Origin: Rhizophagus irregularis
Lineage: Eukaryota; Glomeromycota; Glomeromycetes; Glomerales; Glomeraceae
DNA length: 64,000 nucleotides
Direction: 5' to 3'
Assembly (NCBI RefSeq): GCF_026210795.1
Contig: NC_089442.1
Coordinates: forward strand, 3,686,501 to 3,750,500
Shown here: piece after piece, positions 48,777 through 59,600 of the stretch
Layout: each line of letters starts with the position of its first letter
Numbering within the stretch: the first letter of the stretch is position 1
Notes under the pieces: generated by a model
The model's input: only the letters and a program-made list of their open reading frames with translations
Told to the model about the DNA's origin: nothing
Database searches by the model: none
Position numbers and translations under genes: made by a program

Positions 48777-50030
48777 AGTTTAATTTATTTATTTATTTAT
48801 TATTATTACGAATGGTTTACTAACCATTCTTTCTTTTTTTTTATAGGATCGGGTGGGCTTCTGAAGAACGAAAATCCAAAGATTCGTAAGAATCTTTAAT
48901 TTATTTATTTATTATTATTACGAATGGTTTACTAACCATTCTTTCTTTTTTTTTATAGGATCGGGTGGGCTTCTGAAAAACGAAAACCCAAAGATAAAGA
49001 TTCGTAAGTACGAATCTTTACTTTATAATTTTTTTTTTGTTTTTTCTTTATTACGAACGGTTACTAATAACCGTTTTTTTCTTTATTTTTTAGGTGCGGT
49101 GGACTTCTGACGAATGAAAACCCAAAGATAAAGATTCGTAAGTACGAATCTTTACTTTATAATTTTTTCTTTTTTTTTAATTTTATTAATGAATGGTTAC
49201 TAATACCGTTCTTTTCTTTATTTTTTATGGTGGCTTCCGACGAACGAAAACCCAAAGATAAAGATTCGTAAGTAATATACTTACGAATCTTTTTTTTTAA
49301 TGTTATGGAACGGTTACTAACCGTTCTTTTAATTTTTTTTCTATAGGTTCGGGTGGATTCCGTCTTTCCAAGGAACGGAAAAAACTAAAGATTCGGTATG
49401 AATCTTTATTTTTTTATTTTTGTTTATTATTACGAACAGTTTCTAACCGTTCTTTTTCTTTTTTTTTAGGTCGGTGTCTTCCGAAGAATGGAAAAAACCA
49501 AGATTCGTAATACGAATCTTGGTTTTATTTTTATTTTTTTTTTATAATATTAACGAACGGTTACTGATAAACCGTTCTTATTTTATTTTTTTAGATTCAG
49601 TAGGCTTTCGAAGAATAACGGAAAACCAAAATTCGTAAGTAAGTACGAATCTTGGTTCTTTTTTTATTTTTTATTTTCATTTTTTATTACTACGAACGGT
49701 TTACTAATAACCGTTCTTTTCTTTTTGTAGGTTTCGGGATTTTTAGAAAAGTGGAACCAAGATTCGTACTTACGAATCTTGGTTTATTTTTTATTTTTTT
49801 TTAATATTATTATGAACGGTTATTAATAACCGCTCTTTTTTTTCTTTTTTATAGGTTTGGTGTCTCAGGTGGGTTCTGATAAACAGAAAAAAACCAAAGA
49901 TTCGTAAGTAGAATCTTGGGTTTTTTTGCTTTTTTTTAATATTATGGAATGGTTACTAACCGTTCTTTTCTTTTTTTTATAGTTTCGGTGGGCTTTCCAA
50001 AAGATCAAGATTCGTAAGTATATACGAATA
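48777..50030 (+). repeat. Intron-like tandem array, family 1, block 2 (right of LINE)
   Basis: Continuation of the 39770-41145 array after the LINE, about ten units of the same layout (AACGGTTACTAACCGTTC, T-tract, TAG, GTTCGGGTGG..CTTC.., AAGATTCGTAAGTACGAATC). Several units here are more degraded, with truncated mini-exons. Confidence 0.85.
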
Positions 50031-50396
50031 CATGAATTATGTGATTGTGGAATTGTAGATTAGTAATACTTATTTGTAATATGCATTTATAAATAAAGTT
50101 GTGATTTATTGCGAATATTAAATAAAATGAGTTGTGGCTGAATATTAGTAAATAAATTTAGTACAAATTTGCAACATAAATTAAGTAACATTCAGAAAAC
50201 TATTCACCAAAATTTGCTATCTGAAATTGTTCTGAATGTTAACTGAATTTTGGCTGAAATTTCAAGCCGAATTTTAGGCGAGTGGCAGCGAACTGCAGCC
50301 AAAAAATCAGCTAAAGTTCAACCAGCATTAGACCATAAATTAGCCTAAAATCAGCTGGTTGAATTTCGGGGGCCGATTTGGACTATTTCCATTGTG

Positions 50397-50800
50397 CGTT
50401 TATGTGGAAAAACCAAGATTTGTAAGTAAGTACGAATCTTGGTTTAATTTTTTTAATTTTTTTTTTAATATTAATGAACAGTTACTAATAACCGTTCTTT
50501 CTTTTTTTAGGCTTTGGGTGGGCTTTCAACCTTCGGGAAAAGAGGAACCAAGATTCGTAAGTACGAATCTTAGTTTATTTTATTATTATTTTATTATTAT
50601 GAACGGTTACTAACCGTTCTTTTTTTTCTTTTTTATAGGTTTGATGTCTCAGGTGGGCTTCTGAAGAACAGAAAAAAACAAAGATTCATAAGTAGAATCT
50701 TGATTTTTTTCTGCTTTTTTTAATATTATGGAATGGTTACTAACCGTTCTTTTCTTTTTTTATAGTTTCGGTAGATTTAAAAGATCAAGATTCGTAAGTA
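50397..50800 (+). repeat. Intron-like tandem array, family 1, end of block 1b
   Basis: Three units that continue the CACTA#1 array after the CACTA#2 insertion, followed by the right subterminal region of CACTA#1 (50795-51152) with GACCTATATTTGACCTAGTC and related motifs. Confidence 0.75.
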
Positions 50801-51154
50801 TATACGAATACATGAATCATGTGATTGTGAAATTGTAGATTAGCAATAATTATTTGTAATTTAGATAGATACTAATAATAATAATATAATTAAGAATACT
50901 TTAATAAATTTGATATATGATAAAATTAAAATAAATTCAGAAATAAATAGGTGGTTGTTAGATTATAATTTGACTTAAGTTTTAATGTCAAATATAGGTC
51001 TAATTTTAGCCAAATATCCTTTCCGAATTTGAGACGATTGGCACCCTAAATACGCTTAAAAATTCGACCTCAATTTGACACAGGTTAGATCATCATTCGA
51101 CCTATATTTGACCTAGTCAAATTTAAGCCGAATTGTCCTTTTTCGACTAGTGTA

Positions 51155-51419
51155 TCTCAATTGTACTATTTGTTTTTAAATTAAACAAATAAATTTTTAA
51201 AAATTATTTTAAATTAATACATTTAATACTATTCTCTCTAAAACTAAAATACAAATTATTGTCTTAACAATTAGAATAATTTATCTGTTAAAATCTGGAT
51301 GATTATCTGTTAATATTCAGATAATTATCTACTAACGTACAGATAAATTATCTGTTGATATTTAAAATAATTTTTAAAAATTTATTTGTTTAATTTAAAA
51401 ACAAATAGTACAATTGAGA
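51155..51419. mobile_element. MITE with ~60-bp perfect-looking TIR and TA duplication
   Basis: The left end TCTCAATTGTACTATTTGTT, continuing TTTTAAATTAAACAAATAAA, is mirrored by the right end over about 60 bp. TA flanks both sides (51153-51154, 51420-51421). It sits exactly at the junction of CACTA#1 and the right foldback arm. Non-coding. Confidence 0.85.
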
Positions 51420-51421
51420 TA

Positions 51422-51945
51422 TTAAAAAAAAATAATTCACTTCTGTTATAGTATAAAATAAAAATATAAATAAATTATGTATCAAAAACTATAAAGTAAT
51501 TATTATTTATTAATAAAATATTATAAAAAGTATATTAATAAACATTAAAAACTTTCCTTGTAAAGCATAAAAAAATTATGAAAAAAGTTTATATTTGACA
51601 AGTTTTAAACTTCTAAAAAAATTTTTTTTTAATTTATTACACAAAAAAATATATAAATCTGATGATAATTTATCTGCTATTACCCAGATGATTATCTGTT
51701 AATATTCAGATAATTATCTGTTAACATACAGATAAATTATCTGTTGAAGTTCAGATAATAAAAAATGGGAAAATTCAGAATAAACATCTGTAAAAATTTT
51801 TGGAAAGTTTTGCAGATAATATATGTAAAATATCACAGATCATCTGTGAAAAATTACCAAAAATGAAAAGAAATAACTGTGATAATTCATCTGTGCATTG
51901 ACAGACTTTTGTCTGATTTGGCTTGCCATAATAAATATCTGAAAA
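51422..51945. mobile_element. Right arm of the foldback element
   Basis: The reverse complement matches 19791-19961 plus 23215-23612, with one extra segment of about 45 bp (51695-51745, repeated CAGATAATTATCTGTTAA motifs). It is uninterrupted and so shows the original sequence at the site of the 3.25-kb insertion in the left arm. Confidence 0.75.
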
Positions 51946-51984
51946 TGACAACACTACTATAATAAAAATCTGATCAGCCTGGAT

Positions 51985-52014
51985 GCCCACTTCGTTATAT
52001 TAAGAATTGACTGT
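51985..52014. mobile_element. Solitary pogo-like transposon end
   Basis: The complement reads TACAGTCAATTCTTAATATA followed by ACGAAGTGGGC, like the ends of the 15011-15510 MITE. No partner end was found nearby. Confidence 0.5.
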
Positions 52015-52314
52015 ACTTGTTTTGTATCGCCTTTACTTCCATCTATATTTTAAAAATAAAAAAATAAAATAAACAACTGTAAGAAGATGAAAATTTAAAA
52101 ATTTCAGAAATTATAGATATTTAAAAGGTTAAGGGGTTTGTTATTTGGCTTTCTGAGGAGGACATTGCAATTAATAAAATGGCCGCTTGTATAGGTTAAA
52201 TCATATTATAATCAGCCAATCATAGTTTGTATTTGGTGATCCAATCAGGGATATATTCGCTCATGCTATACAGTATATATTTATATTTCAAATTCAAAAC
52301 CGTAATAATTAATA

Positions 52315-53242
52315 ATGAGTGAATTAAGACGGTTCAGGACTACCGATTTATTTCGCTTCAATAATGTGTAAATAGAATTTAAAGATTATCATTGAATTCT
52401 TATTTATTTTATTTTTATTAAAAAAAAATATCATTTTTCTTGTTCTACGCGTAAAGAAATCTTGATGTTCTAACAGAAACGGTAAACTTTACTGGTATAC
52501 CTTAAAAATTATTTTATCATATTGGCATAGCGCATAAACTTTGATTTTCTCTTTCGCGACAGTACAATATTTCATTCTATCTTACTTATTTGGCGCGTTG
52601 GCCAGACCTTTTCTGTGTCCAGGAATCACCCAGTGGAACCATAATGGGTTACAGTTAAGTAGATAATATATTTATCTATTTTCTCTTATTTGCAATCTTG
52701 TTTTTAATTGTAATATTATAGTAATGGGGAAAGCTGAAGGACGTAATAAAGATTGGCATGGTCATGTTACGGCAATCACTGTAGCTCCCGAATATCGACG
52801 GTTAGGTTTGGCAGATGGAATGATGAAGTTGTTAGAAAATGTGTCAGAAAAGATGTCCGTATATATATATGTGTGCAATTTTTTTTTTCCATTTTTTAAT
52901 ATATCTACGTGGTTCATTTCATGGAATTTTATAGTTATGATGGATATTTTGTCGATTTATTTGTCCGCGTATCAAACAAAGTTGCAATAGGGATGTATAA
53001 AAAGTTTGGTTATTCTGTCTTTAGACGTGTTAATGGATATTATTCTTCAGGAGATAATAATGAAGAAGATGCATTTGGTACGTTCTATTTCCTATTATAA
53101 TAACGGGATCATGGCTTTACAGCTTAATAAACTAAACAAGATTTTTTTCTTAGATATGAGAAAACCTTTACCACGAGATGAAAAGCGAGAAAGCGTGATT
53201 GAAAACGGGGAGAATAATATTGTTAAACCTGAAGATTTGTAG
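52315..53242 (+). CDS. NAA20: NatB N-terminal acetyltransferase catalytic subunit (Naa20)
   Basis: Six exons: 52315-52367, 52457-52481, 52563-52653, 52722-52854, 52935-53077 and 53154-53242. They give 177 aa, against about 178 in animals. Naa20 with Naa25 acetylates N-termini beginning Met-Asp, Met-Glu, Met-Asn or Met-Gln on the ribosome. Landmarks are FRTTDLFRFNN, VNLDVLTETYN, TYLARWPDLF, the acetyl-CoA loop VAPEYRRLGLADGMM with the preceding HGHVTAIT, DGYFVDLFVRVSNKVAIGMY and the tail DMRKPLPRD. The donor of intron 4 is unusual. GTCCGT at 52855 gives the correct phase and the usual length, while the obvious GTATAT at 52859 would shift the frame. An alternative at 52873 would add five residues. 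Confidence 0.92.
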
Positions 53243-53680
53243 ATTTATAGTATTTTACATAGTTTGCTTGATTTATTTGTAGCCCAGGGACTTTTTTATA
53301 ATAAAATAAATTTAGCAGTTAATTATTATTATATATATATATATAAAAGTGATTTAGTGGTAAAGATACAAACTAAACTAGTAAGACTCACTCGCTCACT
53401 CACAATATGTAAGTTATTAGGTACTATCAATTAAGACTAACCTAACCGCCCCCAGGATAACCTACGAGCCCACTTTTCGTAAAAGAAAAACTATCTATAG
53501 ATTATAGAGATAAAAGGGAGATGAAGGAAAGAATAACAAAATGACATATCAATCTAGATGCAACTAAGGTCCATTGAGACAAATAGAAAAAGCGGATTGT
53601 AATACATCAATAATAGGTAATACTAAGTATTACTATTATTTCCTGCAATGACCCCGGAGAGAATTAAAAGCATTACAGGA
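53243..53680. other. Intergenic spacer
   Basis: Includes an (AT)n run at about 53330-53344. No gene or known repeat recognised. It separates the acetyltransferase gene from the IS607/Fanzor relic. Confidence 0.5.
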
Positions 53681-53684
53681 TTTT

Positions 53685-55350
53685 TTTGACGATTTTTTTC
53701 TTTAATTGTACATTTTTAACCCTCCAATCTTCTGAATATTTCCACACCAACTACATGTCTTTGATGTGTAAGCTTCATTTTGAATCATCACATGGATTCC
53801 TTTCTCTTTTGCTTTTGAAATCAAACGTGCTAGAACTTGTAATGAGACCAACAAAGCATCTTTCTAATTGTCTTCCTTCTTATCTTTCGTGTTTTGCTGT
53901 TCACCATATCTGAAACCTCAAAAGGGGAATAATAATTACGCAATTGTTTGATCTTTTTCGCATATGAGAGATAGCATTATCAACACGTAATGCTTTCTTT
54001 TTCTTTCGTTTTGAGGTTGAAGATGCCAGTATATCTTTTTTTGATATAAGGTATTTGAACAATTAAACTTTTTATTTAAAGTGTATTTATCGCTCTTTTT
54101 ATTTGTTTATTAATCCCTTTTGTCGGCCTCTTCCACAATCAAATAAATTTAGGACTTTGTGGAAGCACTTTTGTAAATCCTCTTCATAATCTAATTATTC
54201 TGCGCTCTTCTCTCTCCTGTTAGATCATCCATATGTTTACATAAATGAAAGATACTATTCTCCTATTTTACCTGCACCTTTTGTTGAGGAATACCATATG
54301 AATGGAACAACATAAACTCCCGCTTGTGTTTTGCAGAAAAGTTTTTGTGTCTCATAAACCCATGTAAGTTTTCACTCATTTATTTGACGGAAATAAGTAA
54401 GCTTGCTATCGCAAGAAATTTTATGAGGAATAGGCAATTTATTATTTTTATGCTTTTTATAAAATGCAAAAGCCATAAAGCACATTTGTTAACTGTTTAA
54501 TATTGTGATAAGCTTATAACAATGTGAAGAAAATTCATACATTGATGAAGTATGCAGATAGGTGACATAAAAATGGTCCCATATTGAAGATGAAAAATTT
54601 TAAGTACGAACGGTAACAGTTTGTTGTAGATTTTTACGAGTCCAAAATGATAAAGAACGAAAACCTTACCAATCCCATCCGATGTTTCAATAATTGTTTC
54701 TGAGAATGATTGGGTACACCTTGACTTGTAGTGTACGATTGAGAGTTTCTTCTGATTGGTGTGTGTCCTTGTCACACTGGCTTTCCTCTTCCTACTTACT
54801 TCGCCTGTTTTGACGTTCTTGTCGATGTAGGGCAGCTCTTTTTCCAGATAAAGATGGTGTTGATTGCAAGGATATCCTGGAAAAGTTCATGCTCGTCAGA
54901 AGTCGTATCGTTGAAGAAAATCACGAGTTTTGTAGTGTGGAAGGAGAGCACATACTGGATGAGGTTGAAGGCGAACCGGCAGAGTCAGTCACGATGGGTA
55001 ACCACAATTTCTAAGACCATTCCACGACTTGTCCGTTCCAATAAAATCTTAAGTCCCGGTCATTTGAAGTTGAAACCTGAGCCGATGTCGCTGATGAGTT
55101 CATAGGTTGGAAATCGGTGCTAAAGGTCTTCTTTTTGCTTGGTAGAGGAAACCTTTTTTGGTGGAGGTGGTGGAGGTGGTGGTGTTATCAACATTCTGTG
55201 AAGTCAACTCTGGAAAAATAGATATGTTGTAAAGACAAAGTACCAGAAGGAGACATTTTAGCAGTAATCTTTCCTTGCTTTAACCAACGACGCAAGGTGT
55301 CTGTTGAGATACCAAGTTTCTTAGTTTCTTAGTTGCTCGATTTGAATCTT
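53685..55350 (-). pseudogene. Decayed IS607-like element: TnpA serine recombinase plus Fanzor/TnpB relic (copy 2)
   Basis: Read on the minus strand. From 55345 a MerR-type helix-turn-helix (LGISTDTLRRWLKQGKITAK) precedes a proline run made by a GGT/GGA microsatellite (55160-55185). Then comes serine-recombinase sequence (KKVSSTKQKEDL with the catalytic-Ser context, ELISDIGSGFNF, LKILLERTSRGMVLEIVVTH). A Fanzor/TnpB N-terminus follows near 54700 (QGVPNHSQKQLLKHR, close to copy 1). Near 54300 a RuvC-I region has lost its Asp (QAGVYVVPFIWYSSTKG). Near 53700-53930 come MVNSKTRKIRRKT, ISKAKEKGIHVMIQNEAYTS and the zinc-finger half KTCSWCGNIQKIGGLKMYN. It is longer than copy 1 and shows the full order TnpA then TnpB. 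Many stops; inactive. Confidence 0.82.
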
Positions 55351-55509
55351 TTATATATGATTTTCGTTGAAAAGCATTATTAAGCTAAGGCTACGGTGAT
55401 AAATATGATCGACGGTTGTACAAATTTTCTCTGCCGATCATGCGATTTCATTTATTACTAATTACCGTTTTGCTTGGTGTTCAAACTGTAGTCGTTGGGA
55501 AATTTTAAA

Positions 55510-56261
55510 ATGGCAGAGTATCTCGCTTCGATCTATGGTACAGAGAAGGACAAGTAAGTTTATTGGAATAATCAATAATTCTTTGTACTTTGTAACCTAT
55601 ACTTACTATAACTCTCTTTAGAGTTAATTGTTCTTTTTATTTTAAAATTGGAGCCTGTCGACATGGAGATCGTTGTAGCAGAAAACACGTTAAGCCTACT
55701 TTTTCACAAACAATTCTTTGTTCTAATATCTATCAAAATCCCGCACATGATACTAATTGTAATATGTCTGAAGAACAAATTCAAGCGCATTTTGACGATT
55801 TTTACGAAGATTTTTTTACTGAATTGTGCAAATACGGAGAAGTTGAAGAGATGCATGTATGTGATAACGTGGGTGATCATTTAATCGGAAATGTTTATGC
55901 TCGGTTCAGATACGAAGAAGATGCTCAGAAGGCAGTAGATAATCTTAATCAAAGATTCTATGCTGGTAGGTAGGTTTGCTTTATCTTTATTAACGTAAGT
56001 TTAATTAATAACAAATAATTCTTTTTCATTTTATTAATTAAATAAAAAGGACGACCTATTTATGCTGAACTTTCTCCAGTCACAGATTTCCGAGAAGCAT
56101 GCTGTCGTCAAAATGAAAACGCAGAATGTACCAGAGGAGGATTTTGTAATTTTATGCATTTAAAGGAGGTATCTAGATATTTAAAGAAAGAGCTTTTTGC
56201 TGCTCAGAGAAATTTTTTGCGTGAACAAAGACGCGTTAAACGTGAGAAAAGTGAAATGTGA
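55510..56261 (+). CDS. U2AF1: U2AF small subunit (U2AF35/U2AF23), 3' splice-site recognition
   Basis: Three exons, 55510-55553, 55622-55965 and 56050-56261, giving 199 aa. The protein binds the 3' splice-site AG with the large U2AF subunit in the nucleus. Landmarks are [24 protein letters not shown] zinc finger 1 ([20 protein letters not shown]) and the UHM-type RRM ([40 protein letters not shown]). Zinc finger 2 follows ([20 protein letters not shown]). The C-terminus is short and basic ([13 protein letters not shown]) and lacks the long RS tail of animals. The stop lies in GTGAGC, itself a good donor, so a further exon is possible. Exon 2 ends at a doubled donor, GTAGGTAGGT. Confidence 0.94.
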
Positions 56262-56688
56262 GCATAATATTTCTTTAGAAATTTCTCTGCTAGTTTTTAC
56301 AATTATTTATTGGAATACCCAATTCCTTAAAAACTATAAATCATTATCTCATCATTCCAATATCAATCATAGCAATTAAATAGAAATCGGTTCCCAGTTT
56401 TAGTAAATGTAAATAGCAAACGTAAACGTAATGTTCAATCATTAAATAATTTCACGTATTAAATATAGAATGTAGAACAACCCGAATACGGAAAAGAAAG
56501 TGGGACAAAGAAAATCTTTTCTGCCCTTATAAACTTGCTACATTTGAAAACTTTTCTTATTGTGCATTACATCTTTTAATTTCTGTAATTTTCTTGTCAT
56601 ATTTATTAAGTTGCTGAATATCATTTAACGCATTTAGCTTTATTTTCGATTACCTAAAACATTGATAATAGTAATTAATAAAAAAAAA
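56262..56688. other. Convergent 3' spacer
   Basis: AT-rich sequence between the 3' ends of the U2AF small-subunit gene and the CTC1-like gene. Terminators are expected here, but no element is distinctive. Confidence 0.5.
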
Positions 56689-59600
56689 TTACATAACATT
56701 TTTTAATTTTTTTTTAAGTTCAAAAATTGGTGATTTTTCTGCAATTTGTACAGCATTAAGTTCTAATATTGGTGGCATTTGCTGTATATTTTTTTTCCTG
56801 CAAAATAAGATAACATCTCTTCTGATGTCTTTTAAAGAGATGAAGTCGGAGAGAGAGTTTTTTATACAATCATTGTCACTAAAAATGCTCCATTCATAAA
56901 AAAATCTTGACTTTTCAATTTGATCGCAAATTTTTTGATAAGAATCATTATTAATACACAATAATTCTCTAACAACTATATCATCTCTAGCGGTTACAGT
57001 TGCAACACATGTTCCGTCTGAAATCTTAAATCTGCCAGAAGAATAAAATCTTCGACCTAAATTACATCCATTAGGACAACAATCATTTTCTATAATTTCT
57101 TCACAAGCTTCACATATAAATTGCATTATAATTTCATAAACATTATTTATTCTGCAAGGAACTCGAAATACACTTTGAATAGAAATCCTACTTTCAAAAA
57201 GATCTATTAGATTCGTGTTATCAAAATCTTGATCTTGATGGAATGATTGAATCGATTTTGGATATCCTTGCAATGATATATGAGTTTTCCCAGACGCATA
57301 ACAATATATTTTACCAAAATTAGACTTTCTGAGTCCAATTTTTCTCAATGTAATAATTTGGCCTGGGACTAGCCCAATAGGAATAATATATTTCGATATA
57401 TTACTAATATATACATCAATAATTTCCTCCGCTATTTGAATGTCTTGAATTCTAAGCAACAAACTAGCATGTGATTGTCCTACATTGTTAGAATGCTGAA
57501 TTTCCTTTGACAAAATGAGTCCCTTCAAAGTCACTAATTTATTTGTGTCATTTAAAATGTTAATAAAATTTCCATTCAGAAATTCTTGTACGTTTAATGC
57601 TTTATCTTCTGTTAAAAATGCTGCTTTTAGATTCCTGAATGAATTTTTGGATGAATCGTTTAATCTAAGAATTTTAGGTTGAATCACTTGACCAAATAAA
57701 TCTTTAAATGTTGAACTGTCATCAAATTCGATACTGGTGATATTTGAAATTACAAAATCATCAAAATTTAAGATAATTGACCCTTCTGTCGAATTTATTA
57801 TCTGTTCAGATTTATCAACGTCAAAAGATAATTCATAAAATGACCCAACATGCAACGCTGGTAAGATCTTGATAAAATCTTTTGATATATTAATAAAAGT
57901 GATTGTATTTTTATTAATCAAATCTGATGTGTATTCTAATACAGTTTCTATTTGCAATTTGCAACTTATGTTTGTTCTTGAATTTTCTGAAATATAATTT
58001 AACTTTGCAGGAAAAATATGACGAATTTGGAATACACTTCGATTAAAATGAACTTTCGGATCATATGATTTCGCGTAAAAACAGAAGCACTTTTCAATAG
58101 CAAAACGTAAGTATATTTTGCTGGGTCGTTCAACTACAAGTTCATATTCAGGAATTATCCATATACTATTAAGATGATGAGATTGAATTTTTTCAAAAGA
58201 AATATTAATTGCTGAAATTGTTCCTGTTTGATCTTTCAATTGAAGAGTTCCATCCAAACTTCCTTCAAGAAATCCCATCAAATGTGTTTTCCCTAAATTT
58301 GCTTCAAATTGTGAAAACACTTTCAATTGATTTTCTCCACAAATTTCAGAAGAAAATCTTTGTGAAATCACTAATTCGTTGATGAGGTGTAAGACTTCCG
58401 ATATTGGTGGTAATCTAATATCTATTTCTTGATTTTCTTCAGTTATACAACAATAAACTTTGTGATTAAAATATTCTTGTGCCAAATCTTCAAAACAGTT
58501 GGCCGCACGATATTTTCTTAAAAGCCTTGAAAATGGACAACTTTCAACTTTCTTGTAGTCACTTTTACTTGGTCTTGGATCACTTAACAATATCTCATCT
58601 TCGAAAACATCCGGGAACTTTTTGGTAAAATTATAATGCGCCTTTTGAACCCATAATAATTCCAGTAAAGTGAACGAGTTATTATTACGAAAATTTGAGA
58701 ACTTACTAATGATCTTTTGCGAAACCGAATCAGATTCGAATATTTCGCTTGGAAATCTAACCACTCGAACAGTACTACAATGACAGGCAGCAAAAATTAC
58801 TTTAACATCTCTGAAATTTGGACAATTCTTGTTATTATCAAGTCTCCAAATGTCTTCTTTCATTGTAAATTTTATCGCATGTATATTATATAAAAGCAGC
58901 TTCATTCCAAGTCGGTAAGGAGTTATTGATGGATTATATTCTGGATATTTACCCAGATGTAAAATATATTCTGAATCTAAAACGAATAACCCCAAAGCAT
59001 TATCTATAATATAAGTGATTATGCCTTCAAAACCAAAACAAGAACAAGCCAGATCAGTTAAATGTTGGATTTGCTCGGTTGGGTTACTACTATTATAAGT
59101 GATCGCGAGTTCTCTATTAACGTTTTCGATCGAATCAATTGAGCTGATCACGAAAACAGGAAATTGTGTATCCTCATTAAACGTCCTCCTTGGTTTTATA
59201 TTTTTGAAAAAATACATTTCACCGACCATTATTATTTTATAATATTCAATGAAATGATCTCCATTGAAGATAATATGTACGGATGAATTTGAATCGTGTA
59301 GCGTCACGATAAAAGTAATTTTGTCTTTTGATTGATAAAGGACACTTTTCATGTTAACCATTGCAATTAAGTTAACCTTTGGAAGAGACTCTGTGGGATT
59401 CCTACCTAAGTTAAATAGTATATCAGCTGCTGCCGTGAACGAATTAGGTTGAAAAAAATTTTGATTAAGAAAAGAGGGGCTTCGTTTCTCAAAAAAATTG
59501 GCACTTAAAACTAATTTTTTAGAATATAATGCCTCGGAAAATCCGACTCGCAGGAAAAGAATTTCTGAATGTACTTCTAAATGATAAACCTCTTTTCCGC

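Larger units (their letters stand above)
39416..50396. mobile_element. Second CACTA-like element (CACTA#2), nested in the array of CACTA#1
   Basis: The left end is CACTGGTCGAAATCAAAACT, followed like CACTA#1 by CGGCC-type motifs, a TTAAAAAAGGATCATC block and CCCTTCC tracts. The proposed right end is the complement of CACAATGGAAATAGTCCAAA at 50396. The flanking array unit is cut at GGGCTT and resumes CGTTTATGTGGAAAAACC. A subterminal block (TACGAATACATGAATTATGT with GATTGTGGAATTGTAGATTA, 50015-50080) recurs at 50795-50860 in CACTA#1, as expected for two related right ends. The 3-bp flanks CTT and CGT differ by one base, so the boundary is less sure. Contains the LINE; no transposase of its own. 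Confidence 0.6.
23616..51152. mobile_element. 27.5-kb CACTA-type element (CACTA#1) with TAT duplication
   Basis: The left end is CACTAGTCGAAAAAGG at 23616, and the right end is its exact complement finishing at 51152. TAT flanks both (23613-23615 and 51153-51155), the 3-bp duplication of the EnSpm/CACTA superfamily. Just inside the ends are AATTCGGC-type motifs and pyrimidine-rich CCCTTCCCTTTTCC tracts, then intron-like tandem arrays (about 24000-24800, 38385-39415 and 50397-50800). Much of its length is later insertions: 24801-38384 and 39416-50396. No transposase can be assigned to its own remaining sequence. Confidence 0.75.

Noticed and set aside
39770-50030. A real multi-exon protein gene made of the mini-exons
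   Set aside because: Mini-exon lengths vary (46, 47, 49 nt) and many units have damaged sites, so no continuous frame results. Kept only as a hypothesis about splicing.
19791-51945. A Maverick/Polinton with long terminal inverted repeats
   Set aside because: No polymerase B, integrase, protease or capsid-like gene is present. The arms are better explained as a foldback element split by a CACTA-type element.
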